Shown here piece after piece: positions 25,951 to 32,462 of a DNA stretch of 36,007 bases. Every line of letters starts with the position of its first letter. The stretch's first letter is position 1. Position numbers and translations under genes: made by a program. Source of the DNA: Saprospiraceae bacterium (GTDB taxonomy: Bacteria > Bacteroidota > Bacteroidia > Chitinophagales > Saprospiraceae); NCBI GenBank assembly GCA_019634275.1, contig JAHQVP010000150.1, positions 1 through 36,007 of the forward strand, in the 5' to 3' direction. The notes below the pieces were generated by a model. It was not told where the DNA came from. It did not search any database and saw only the letters and a program-made list of their open reading frames with translations.

Positions 25951-27285
25951 ATGGTGTGGCTTCAATGTAGATATAAAATTTTCATTGCTGCAGCAGTAAT
26001 GTTGTTGGGCACTGATCTCGCATGGGGACAAAGACTTTCCTTAGGCAAAGGAGATACCTATATACATGGGATCAACATTCCCTGGCGCTTCTATGGCAAT
26101 GACTTTGGGAGCACCGGCCAACGTGGTTATGATCCGATATTTTATGATCGACTTTTTGAACGAGTGGCAAACGCCGGACTAAACACCGTGCGCATGTGGA
26201 TCCACTGCGACGGCAGGAATACCCCCAGAAGACATTCTGAGAATTCCATGGCTCCGCCGACACCTCAATTCCTGGAAGATCTCGAATCATTTATTGACTT
26301 GGCCTCAGATCATGGCCTTTTGGTCCTTCCAGTATTATGGACTTTCGAGATGGTGGATGGTCGGGTGCGTCAAGTCCTTTCAGATGACGAATTGCAACAA
26401 TCGTACCTCGATTCATTTTTGAAACCTATGATTGTGAGGTTGGCTGACAAGTGCAATATTCTGGCATGGGAGATTATCAATGAACCAGAGTGGGCAATGG
26501 ACATTCCTTTTGCAGGCACCACGAGAAGAACCGTCGAGCCCCATTTGATGCAGCGATTCGTAGCCAATGTGGCACATGTCATACATGCCCATAGTGATCA
26601 TTGGACCACCGTAGGAAGTGCGGGCATTCGGTTCTCAACCGAGGCGTTTCCCTTGACCACAAACTACTGGTCCGATCAAGCTCTGTTAAGACAAGGGGCC
26701 ACCTGCAAGAGTCCGATTTTGGATTTCTATTCCATCCATTACTATAAATGGAATTTCGAAGCCCTATCTCCATTTGGACACCGAGCCAAAGAACTGCAGC
26801 TGGATAAGCCCATTCTAATCAGCGAATTCGGATTAACAGATGAACACACTGGAACCCTATTGAGTAAGGCACTGATCAATGGATATGCAGGTACCATGCC
26901 TTGGTCTATGATGGCGGGTGACAGTGAAGGTTCCTGGCAAGATTACGAACAAGCTTTGCAGGACTTTGCTCACGAGAAGAAAGTGCTGGTGGAAATGCCT
27001 GAACCGTGTCTCAATGGGAAGAAGACCCCCCTGGGGCAGTGCCATATCTTTCCCAACCCTGCAATGGACCACTTGTCAATAGAGAGTCAAATACATTCCC
27101 AAGTGGAAGTGACCTTGATCGATCTACTTGGCCGAACAGTATTGTCGCGACTTGTGCAGAGCGACGGGACTGATGCTTTGGATCTGGCGGGTATTGCTTC
27201 AGGCACGTACCTCGTACGTTTGGTTGCTCCCGCAGAGCGAAGTCATAGTGTTGGACATCAGACCCTGATTATCCTTGATAGATAA
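25951..27285 (+). CDS. Secreted GH5-like glycoside hydrolase with T9SS sorting domain
   Basis: Secreted glycan hydrolase of 444 residues. A signal peptide is visible (KIFIAAAVMLLGTDLAWGQ). The (beta/alpha)8 domain follows from about residue 35 (HGINIPWRFYG) to 350. The acid/base Glu is in AWEIINEPE (about residue 178) and the nucleophile Glu in ILISEFGLT (about 292), as in clan GH-A, family 5, often mannanase or cellulase. The last 75 residues (CHIFPNPAMDHLSIES ... GIASGTYLVRLV) are a type A T9SS C-terminal domain. The start is the ATG at 25951, since the longer frame begins with TTG inside the divergent promoter region. Confidence 0.88.
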   Translation: MVWLQCRYKIFIAAAVMLLGTDLAWGQRLSLGKGDTYIHGINIPWRFYGNDFGSTGQRGYDPIFYDRLFERVANAGLNTVRMWIHCDGRNTPRRHSENSMAPPTPQFLEDLESFIDLASDHGLLVLPVLWTFEMVDGRVRQVLSDDELQQSYLDSFLKPMIVRLADKCNILAWEIINEPEWAMDIPFAGTTRRTVEPHLMQRFVANVAHVIHAHSDHWTTVGSAGIRFSTEAFPLTTNYWSDQALLRQGATCKSPILDFYSIHYYKWNFEALSPFGHRAKELQLDKPILISEFGLTDEHTGTLLSKALINGYAGTMPWSMMAGDSEGSWQDYEQALQDFAHEKKVLVEMPEPCLNGKKTPLGQCHIFPNPAMDHLSIESQIHSQVEVTLIDLLGRTVLSRLVQSDGTDALDLAGIASGTYLVRLVAPAERSHSVGHQTLIILDR

Positions 27286-27287
27286 GA

Positions 27288-28124
27288 TTAGTAGGGGAGT
27301 GAGGTATTGGGATTAAACCCAAAGTGCGCGTCAAGTCCGCCCCCGATTTCGGGAAAATGCTTCATAAAGGCAGACCTAAATTGGAAATAGTAGGTTAGCA
27401 TTAATGCATGCAGATCAATCTCCTCCAAAGGAAGTCCAAGATGTGCAGTAAGGCGATCTACAGCAAAACCACTAACCCTTGATAAAGCGTCATGATCATG
27501 AGCTTTCTGGCCCATCTCAGGGAGCCCCACCAGTTTGGCAAATTCGTACAAGATGAGGTTGGGGTACTCTTGTGGCTTATGATAGCCCTCCACTGCATGA
27601 GTTGCGCTAAAGATGGCGATGCCATCATGTCTGTGCAGTTCTGATGCATGCAGATGTTTGGGATAACGTGGCGAAGGGAAAGGATGTCGGTAAACGGCAA
27701 TTTTGCCAATATCAGCAATGGCTGTTGCACTCTGATGATCTATCGCATGCAAGAGGGCCATGTGGGCACATACTGCAGCCTTAAATTCTTCCGCGATTTC
27801 ACTGAACCCCTGTGGCAAAAATTCGACGTGTTGCAAGTAGAGGTCCAGTTCTTTGTGCAGAGAACCTCTCTGCTCCGCATTAAGCAACGGATAGCCAGGA
27901 AGGAATCGCTCCAAAAACACAATCATGCCGGAAGGAAGTCGCTGGGGGTTCCGCTCTCTCCACCGACGATCCAGCTCAGGATGTACCATATACAACATAG
28001 CCAGAAGCAACACAGGCACAACCAGCCAGATGGAATGCTGGGGATGATCGAAAACATAGACATGAATCCCCAGGGCAGCCAGTAGGAGGATCAGCGGTAA
28101 GGCAATTCTTTTCGAAAGTGTCAT
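27288..28124 (-). CDS. MtfA/M90-like membrane-anchored protein lacking the zinc site
   Basis: About 278 residues with two N-terminal membrane helices (ALPLILLLAALGIHVYVF, then WLVVPVLLLAMLYMV). The soluble part resembles the MtfA (peptidase M90) family: an ERFLPGYPLLNAEQRGSL segment, the EEFKAAVCAHMALL helix, and then NLILYEFAKLVGLPE where MtfA has HEFAH. Both zinc histidines are replaced (Tyr193, Lys197), while the Glu is kept. A peptidase activity is therefore unlikely. A longer frame starts at an ATG at 28199, but a -7 element lies inside that extension, so I prefer 28124. It may be a regulatory or scaffold derivative. Confidence 0.65.
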   Translation of the reverse strand: MTLSKRIALPLILLLAALGIHVYVFDHPQHSIWLVVPVLLLAMLYMVHPELDRRWRERNPQRLPSGMIVFLERFLPGYPLLNAEQRGSLHKELDLYLQHVEFLPQGFSEIAEEFKAAVCAHMALLHAIDHQSATAIADIGKIAVYRHPFPSPRYPKHLHASELHRHDGIAIFSATHAVEGYHKPQEYPNLILYEFAKLVGLPEMGQKAHDHDALSRVSGFAVDRLTAHLGLPLEEIDLHALMLTYYFQFRSAFMKHFPEIGGGLDAHFGFNPNTSLPY

Positions 28125-28186
28125 ATCAAGGTACACCAGCTCTTTGTCCGAGCGCAGGTCTTTTTTTAACCATATGCTGGGTGCAT

Positions 28187-28194
28187 CAAAAATA
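28187..28194 (-). promoter_or_regulatory. -7 promoter element of the MtfA-like gene
   Basis: On the minus strand TATTTTTG matches TAnnTTTG. It lies downstream of the longer candidate ATG (28199), which would then not be transcribed from it, and 62 bases upstream of the ATG at 28124. Confidence 0.4.
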
Positions 28195-28199
28195 AGCAT

Positions 28200-28207
28200 T
28201 AAATTTG
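28200..28207 (+). promoter_or_regulatory. -7 promoter element of tRNA-Phe
   Basis: TAAATTTG matches TAnnTTTG and ends 23 bases before the tRNA 5' end. It is back-to-back with the divergent minus-strand element at 28187-28194, five bases apart. Confidence 0.5.
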
Positions 28208-28230
28208 CCGTCCCTCAGTTACGAGGTGGA

Positions 28231-28303
28231 GGTACCTTAGCTCAGTTGGTAGAGCAATGGACTGAAAATCCATGTGTCCCTGGTTCGATTCCTGGAGGTA
28301 CCA
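28231..28303 (+). tRNA. tRNA-Phe (GAA)
   Basis: 73-nt cloverleaf without encoded CCA. The acceptor stem GGTACCT pairs with AGGTACC, followed by discriminator A. The D arm contains AGCTCAGTTGGTAGAGC. The anticodon loop is CTGAAAA between GGA and TCC, giving anticodon GAA. The T loop contains GGTTCGATTCC. It appears to be monocistronic, with a -7 element upstream and a hairpin terminator six bases downstream. Confidence 0.97.
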
Positions 28304-28309
28304 CACAAT

Positions 28310-28347
28310 GACCTTCTCATGTTTTACGTGAGAAGGTCTTTTGTTTT
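28310..28347 (+). terminator. Rho-independent terminator after tRNA-Phe
   Basis: GACCTTCTCA (28310-28319) pairs perfectly with TGAGAAGGTC (28329-28338) over a 9-base loop, followed by TTTTGTTTT. It directly follows the tRNA. Confidence 0.88.
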
Positions 28348-28434
28348 CGACTATACTTCAATGGATTCCCTCTCTTTGACAATTCATCGACTGTAGCGGC
28401 CTATCAACATATTTAAAAAAACTATATTTATAGA

Positions 28435-28932
28435 ATGGTCCTCAAGTCAGTAGTCATCGATACTTCGTTCGGAAAATTGGCCCTCTCGTTTACCGCACAA
28501 GGATTGAGTGCCATCTCCTTTGTGGACACGGAATCAGAAGTGTCAGAACCCTTACCACCTGCGGCACGACAGGTGCAACAACAATTGGAAGAATTCTTTG
28601 CGGGCAGCAGGACGTCCTTTGATATTGTCATCGATTTTTCAGCGATGCCACAGTTTCAGGCGGATGTGCTTAAACTCGTTCGATCCATCCCTTACGGCAA
28701 GACACGGTCTTACGAACAAATTGCCATCCACCTAGGAAATGCCAAGGCTGCGCGGGCTGTGGGTCAAGCCAACGGAAACAACCCGATTCCGATCGTCATC
28801 CCATGTCATCGTGTGATTGGAAAGGGCGGAAAACTGACGGGCTATGCCTATGGCCTCGACGTTAAGAAAAAATTGTTGCGGATAGAAAATCCAGCAGCCT
28901 ACCGGCCACAGATAGAACTCTTTTCTGCCTAG
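28435..28932 (+). CDS. ogt: Methylated-DNA-[protein]-cysteine S-methyltransferase
   Basis: Suicide DNA-repair enzyme that removes O6-methylguanine lesions. 165 residues. The acceptor Cys124 lies in the diagnostic motif IPIVIPCHRVIG. The helix-turn-helix part with the arginine finger is ARAVGQANGNNP, preceded by the conserved stretch SIPYGKTRSYEQIA. An RNase-H-like N-terminal region is also present. No AdaA/AraC domain, so it is the stand-alone Ogt type. It converges on apaG, with the 3' ends overlapping by 4 bases. Confidence 0.94.
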   Translation: MVLKSVVIDTSFGKLALSFTAQGLSAISFVDTESEVSEPLPPAARQVQQQLEEFFAGSRTSFDIVIDFSAMPQFQADVLKLVRSIPYGKTRSYEQIAIHLGNAKAARAVGQANGNNPIPIVIPCHRVIGKGGKLTGYAYGLDVKKKLLRIENPAAYRPQIELFSA

Positions 28933-29315
28933 TTATAGGTGAAGGGCGCCACCAGGTCAAAGGCAGGAATATCAACCTCAATCTGCTGATCAGTGCCCAC
29001 AATCAACATTTCGTAAGTGCCGTACATGCGGCCGATAGCAGTACTGAGTGGACACCAAGACCCGTATTGGTGCATATGCCCTGGCTGGATGTAAGGCTGC
29101 TGCCCCACTACGCCATCTCCGGAGACCATCTTGCGTGTTCCATTCGAACTAAAGATGATCCAATTGCGACGTAGGAGCTGTACGGGTTTGTCACTAAGGT
29201 TTTCGATTTCAATTTGATAGGAGAACAAGTACTTGTTCTCTATAGGGTTAGAGTGCTGGGCTTGAAAAGCAGCCACCACTGAAATTTTAATGCCGTGTGT
29301 GATCTGGGTATTCAC
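28929..29315 (-). CDS. apaG: ApaG family protein
   Basis: Small immunoglobulin-like beta-sandwich protein of 128 residues; the family has been linked to metal efflux and Ap4A levels, but its biochemical role is unsettled. Conserved stretches are ITHGIKISV at the start, SYQIEIENLSDKPVQLLRRNW, and VVGQQPYIQPGHMHQYGS. The start is a GTG that overlaps the gmk stop (GTGA); no ATG is available before residue 64, and the N-terminus fits the family, so GTG initiation is well supported. Last gene of yicC-gmk-apaG. Confidence 0.9.
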   Translation of the reverse strand: MNTQITHGIKISVVAAFQAQHSNPIENKYLFSYQIEIENLSDKPVQLLRRNWIIFSSNGTRKMVSGDGVVGQQPYIQPGHMHQYGSWCPLSTAIGRMYGTYEMLIVGTDQQIEVDIPAFDLVAPFTYN

Positions 29316-29914
29316 TCTTCTTCTGTAACAGATTTTATGCCAAGAAACTCTTCCACCATGAGCTCTGCCTCCTGGAGGGCGACGGCAAGCAGATCATTAA
29401 TAAGGATTCGATCAAATTTGTCTTCATAGGTCATCTCTTCCTTCATCCTGGCAATTCTCCGTTCTAAGCTTGCGTCGGTGTCTGTAGCCCTGGCCTTTAG
29501 TCTTTTGACCAAAGTGGTAAAGGAAGGAGGGCGAATAAAGACGACCATACATTGATCGCCATAGAATGATTTGATGGCAGTAGCTCCCCGTACATCGATA
29601 TCAAAAATAACGTGTTTGCCAGTGTCTAGGATATCAGCAACTTCTGATTTAAGGGTTCCGTAATATTGACCCTCATAGACTTCTTCCCATTCAAGGAATT
29701 CCTTATTGTGCACCTTTTCTAGGAAGGCTTCGGTAGAAAGAAAGTGGTAGTCTCTGCCGTCGACTTCGTGTTCACGAGCTGGTCGATTAGTAGCTGATAC
29801 CGAAAAAGAAAGAGCGCTAAACTCCTTAATGAGGTGCCGGACGATTGTGGTCTTGCCTGCGCCTGATGGAGCAGTGAATACGATTAGCCTTGTTCTCGTT
29901 TCGCCCTGCATCAT
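29312..29914 (-). CDS. gmk: Guanylate kinase
   Basis: Phosphorylates GMP to GDP with ATP. 200 residues, typical length. The P-loop is APSGAGKTTI near residues 15-24. The GMP-binding part reads SVSATNRPAREHEVDGRDY, and the EFLEWEEVYEGQYYGT segment is diagnostic of guanylate kinase. FDIDVRGA and FIRPPS follow as expected. The start has tandem ATG codons (29914 and 29911), the first overlapping the yicC stop. The yicC-gmk order is conserved in many bacteria. Confidence 0.96.
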   Translation of the reverse strand: MMQGETRTRLIVFTAPSGAGKTTIVRHLIKEFSALSFSVSATNRPAREHEVDGRDYHFLSTEAFLEKVHNKEFLEWEEVYEGQYYGTLKSEVADILDTGKHVIFDIDVRGATAIKSFYGDQCMVVFIRPPSFTTLVKRLKARATDTDASLERRIARMKEEMTYEDKFDRILINDLLAVALQEAELMVEEFLGIKSVTEEE

Positions 29915-30786
29915 AGCACGTTCGCTAGTTGTTCCTTGATCTTTTCAAGATCATCCTTCATGAGGACAACAAGTTTTTGAAGGTCGGTCGAGTAGGCTTT
30001 GGCGCCTAGGGTATTGATTTCGCGGCCCATTTCTTGGCCGATGAAATTGAGTTTTCGCCCTTTCTGTTCGGTTTGATCTCCAAGCACCTCTAAGAAGTAA
30101 TCACAGTGTTGACGCAGACGAACTTTTTCTTCCGAAATGTCAATTTTCTCCAGATAAAACATCACTTCCTGCTCAAAACGATTTTCGTCGACATTCTCCT
30201 TCTTCATGTATTCCTGCAGGTTTCTAGACATGCGGGAGCGTATCGCACTCACTCGCTGGCGCTCGAAAGGATCTACCTTGACCAAATGCTCAGATATCGA
30301 ACCCACATAAGAGCGCAGCGCTTGCTCGATTGAGTTGCCCTCCTCTCTCCGGTGTTTTAACACCTGCTCCAGGGCCTCGTCCACCACAGCTTCAAAGGTT
30401 GTCCTTTCTTCCTCGGTCAAGGCAGCCTCATCCGACGACACCAATTCAGGCATACGTACAATGGAACCCAAAAGATCGGGAGCATCAATGGCCATTTCAT
30501 CGGTTAAGCCTTTAAGTTGTTTGTAGTAGGACTTGAATCGGGCACGATTGATCTTGTAGGTGTCGGTGCCAAGCTCATTCTCAAACGCCACCGTGGTTTC
30601 GACCTTGCCCCTGGACAAACGCTCCTGGATTTGTTTCCTGAGCCAAATTTCGTGGCCATTGAGGGTGCTGGGCATTTTAATGCGCAAATCGATAAACTTG
30701 CTATTGAGCGTCTTGATCTCCACAACGAGGTGTCGATCATCTAATGGGGCCGACGCCCGTCCATAGCTTGTCATCGATAAAAGCAT
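29911..30786 (-). CDS. yicC: YicC/YloC family endoribonuclease-like protein
   Basis: 291-residue cytoplasmic protein of the YicC/YloC family, members of which have been shown to be endoribonucleases acting on RNA. Family hallmarks are the N-terminal SMTSYGRASAPLDDRHLVV, the EIKTLNSKFIDLRIKMP stretch, and the C-terminal KLNFIGQEMGREINTLGAKA. Length is normal. The ATG at 30786 is four codons before a second ATG that would give the MTSYG start common in homologues. Its stop overlaps the gmk start by 4 nt. A -7 element lies 13 bases upstream. Confidence 0.92.
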   Translation of the reverse strand: MLLSMTSYGRASAPLDDRHLVVEIKTLNSKFIDLRIKMPSTLNGHEIWLRKQIQERLSRGKVETTVAFENELGTDTYKINRARFKSYYKQLKGLTDEMAIDAPDLLGSIVRMPELVSSDEAALTEEERTTFEAVVDEALEQVLKHRREEGNSIEQALRSYVGSISEHLVKVDPFERQRVSAIRSRMSRNLQEYMKKENVDENRFEQEVMFYLEKIDISEEKVRLRQHCDYFLEVLGDQTEQKGRKLNFIGQEMGREINTLGAKAYSTDLQKLVVLMKDDLEKIKEQLANVL

Positions 30787-31009
30787 AGTGTCTTTTTGCC
30801 AAAGATAGAGTTTGTACCTAATCTCACGCCTCGAGCCACACCCCCGTCCTTCAATGAAGGCGCAAGAAACTGATAATCAAGGATCTGAATTTCGAAAATG
30901 GCCTAAAAAAGGAGGGATCTAATTTTTTTTTCTCAAATTAATTGCGACATTTGCCTCGCTTCAAAATCAGGCTTTAAATCTTTTATAACTATCTATAAAC
31001 CAAAGGATA
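30787..31009. promoter_or_regulatory. Divergent promoter region of yicC and the HU-like gene
   Basis: 223 bases. A minus-strand TATCTTTG at 30800-30807 matches TAnnTTTG and serves yicC. For the HU-like gene I see only a weaker GACATTTG at 30949-30956, missing the TA. A run of T at about 30924-30932 is AT-rich and may be a UP-like or bent segment. No ORF or RNA gene is seen. Confidence 0.4.
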
Positions 31010-31315
31010 ATGAGAAAAGCGGACCTGGTAAGTTCGATCTCGGAAAAAACTGGGGTTCCGAAGGTTGATGTACTTGTCACACTCGAGTATTTCTTTACAG
31101 AAGTAAAGGATTCACTAGCCGAGGGCGAGAACGTCTACATCCGAGGCTTTGGTTCTTTTGTAATCAAACGAAGAGCGAAAAAGATAGGGCGACACATCAA
31201 GAAGAACATAGCAATCGAGATTCCAGAGCACTATATACCCTCGTTTAAGCCGGCCAAGATCTTTGTTGATCAGGTTAAGCAAAATGTAAACGAGTTACCC
31301 AACGACGAATCCTAG
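31010..31315 (+). CDS. HU/IHF family DNA-binding protein
   Basis: 101-residue histone-like protein that bends DNA as a dimer. The N-terminal helices start MRKADLVSSISEKTGVP. The dimer core is GENVYIRGFGSFVIKRRAKK, and the DNA-binding arm GRHIKKNIAIEIPEHYIPSFKPAK matches the family's GRNxxTGxxIxIPxxxxPxFKPGK pattern, with Tyr and Ser near the tip. The subfamily (HU versus IHF-like) is not certain. It is followed after three bases by a TPR gene, and the whole block to 35054 is on the same strand. Confidence 0.94.
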   Translation: MRKADLVSSISEKTGVPKVDVLVTLEYFFTEVKDSLAEGENVYIRGFGSFVIKRRAKKIGRHIKKNIAIEIPEHYIPSFKPAKIFVDQVKQNVNELPNDES

Positions 31316-31318
31316 TCT

Positions 31319-32098
31319 ATGAATCGACAGCAGCAGGTCGTGCTTTTATCGGCAGGACTTCTTTTTCTGGTGCTGTATTTGGGATTCGATATCAAATCAC
31401 CCCAACAACTTGATTTGATTGAAACAAGAGCCAAAACAGGTTTATCGCTTGACGTTGGTTCTATTGTAGAAAAGGCCGGGGAAAGCCTCGGATCTGAAAA
31501 GTCTGCCGAACTTGCTTCTCTGGAAGTTAGATACCAGCAAGCAAGTGAATCAGAGCAGACGGAAATATTGAAAGAAATATCAGGTTTTTGGTTCCGTCAA
31601 AAAGAGTACTACTTGGCGGGAGCCTTTGCAAAGCAAGCGGCTGAGAAAGAAGAAAATGATCAGGCTTGGAGCATAGCGGGGACTACCTTTATGAGTGGAC
31701 TTCAAACAGGCCCGGAAGAACAGCAGCGGGCTTGTGGACAACAAGCTGCATTTTGCCTCGAGCAAGCGATAAGCTTAGCACCGGATGACATAAATCACCG
31801 CGTCAATCAGGCATTGATTTATGTCCGACAGCCACCCCAGGAAAATCCTATGAAAGGGATTCAAATGCTTTTGAGATTGAATGAAAAACAGCCAGAAAAT
31901 GTGGTGGTCCTCTTCAATCTGGCTAAACTGGCAGTGGAAACAGGACAATGGGATCGAGCAAAAGAAAGACTCGAATCTGCCGTTGCAATGGAACCTGAAA
32001 ACAAAAGAGTTGTTTGTTTACTAGCAGACGTGCTTGCACAGATGCAAGACCCCAATTGGCAAGCAACCAGAGAGAAATGTGATTTACTAACTGAATAA
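31319..32098 (+). CDS. TPR repeat membrane-anchored protein
   Basis: 259-residue protein with an N-terminal membrane helix (about residues 6-24, VVLLSAGLLFLVLYLGF). A helical region (about 45-105) and TPR-like repeats follow in the rest: FWFRQKEYYLAGAFAKQAA, CLEQAISLAPDDINHRVNQA, LFNLAKLAVETGQWDRAKER and LESAVAMEPENKRVVCLLA. The topology suggests periplasmic TPRs. Such proteins act as protein-binding scaffolds; its partner is unknown. Its position between HU and RNase G appears to be a recurring Bacteroidota arrangement, which I state from memory. Confidence 0.8.
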   Translation: MNRQQQVVLLSAGLLFLVLYLGFDIKSPQQLDLIETRAKTGLSLDVGSIVEKAGESLGSEKSAELASLEVRYQQASESEQTEILKEISGFWFRQKEYYLAGAFAKQAAEKEENDQAWSIAGTTFMSGLQTGPEEQQRACGQQAAFCLEQAISLAPDDINHRVNQALIYVRQPPQENPMKGIQMLLRLNEKQPENVVVLFNLAKLAVETGQWDRAKERLESAVAMEPENKRVVCLLADVLAQMQDPNWQATREKCDLLTE

Positions 32099-32108
32099 GC
32101 ATTAAAAG

Positions 32109-32204
32109 ATGCCTTGCGGTAAAAAAAGAAAAAGACACAAAATTGCGACTCATAAGCGCAAAAAGCGTTTGAGGAAAAACAGACATAAGAAGAAGAACAG
32201 GTAA
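32109..32204 (+). CDS. 31-residue Lys/Arg/His-rich protein, possible ribosomal or RNA-binding protein
   Basis: Very short gene of 31 codons from ATG to TAA. It starts MPCGKKRKRHKIATHKRKK, and of its 31 residues 11 are Lys, 7 Arg and 3 His. The rest is almost only small or polar residues. Very similar tiny basic proteins are, to my recollection, conserved across Bacteroidota in front of RNase G. Such composition is typical of small ribosomal proteins that thread into rRNA. Whether it corresponds to a described ribosomal protein cannot be settled here. It begins 10 bases after the TPR gene stop. Confidence 0.75.
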   Translation: MPCGKKRKRHKIATHKRKKRLRKNRHKKKNR

Positions 32205-32462
32205 ACTGTACCCCTTTTATTTTATAGGACAGGTACCTGTTTATTGTTTTTAGGCTTGCTGTGCCGTCTATCCTTGCATGCCAACCGATCGCACATTTAG
32301 ACATCCCGTAATTGCTAGTTGCAATTAGCTAGATGCAAAGGATATCTTAGATAGGACAGCTTTAGAAGCCCTGGATCGAGTTCTTCGTTCCAAGCGATAT
32401 GTCTCATTTGGAGGCTATTATTCTCCGTCATCTGGCAATGCAGGTACCACAGTAGTTATACA
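32205..32462 (+). promoter_or_regulatory. Leader region upstream of RNase G
   Basis: 258 non-coding bases. A short palindrome ACAGGTACCTGT at 32229-32240, followed by TTTATTGTTTTT, could form a weak terminator. A weak stem-loop with CTAG arms is at about 32312-32337. CAGGTACC from the palindrome recurs at 32441-32448, just before the GTG start. No TAnnTTTG element is seen. RNase E/G genes elsewhere are autoregulated through their 5' leaders, which may be relevant here. Confidence 0.3.

Noticed and set aside
27646-28085. 145-codon plus-strand ORF opposite the MtfA-like gene
   Set aside because: No domain recognised, while the minus frame matches the MtfA pattern and has membrane helices.
28310-28338. 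TTTTACGTGAGA in the tRNA terminator as a third parS site
   Set aside because: It lacks the palindromic half (no GTTTCAC/GTTCCAC) and is fully explained as a terminator loop and stem.
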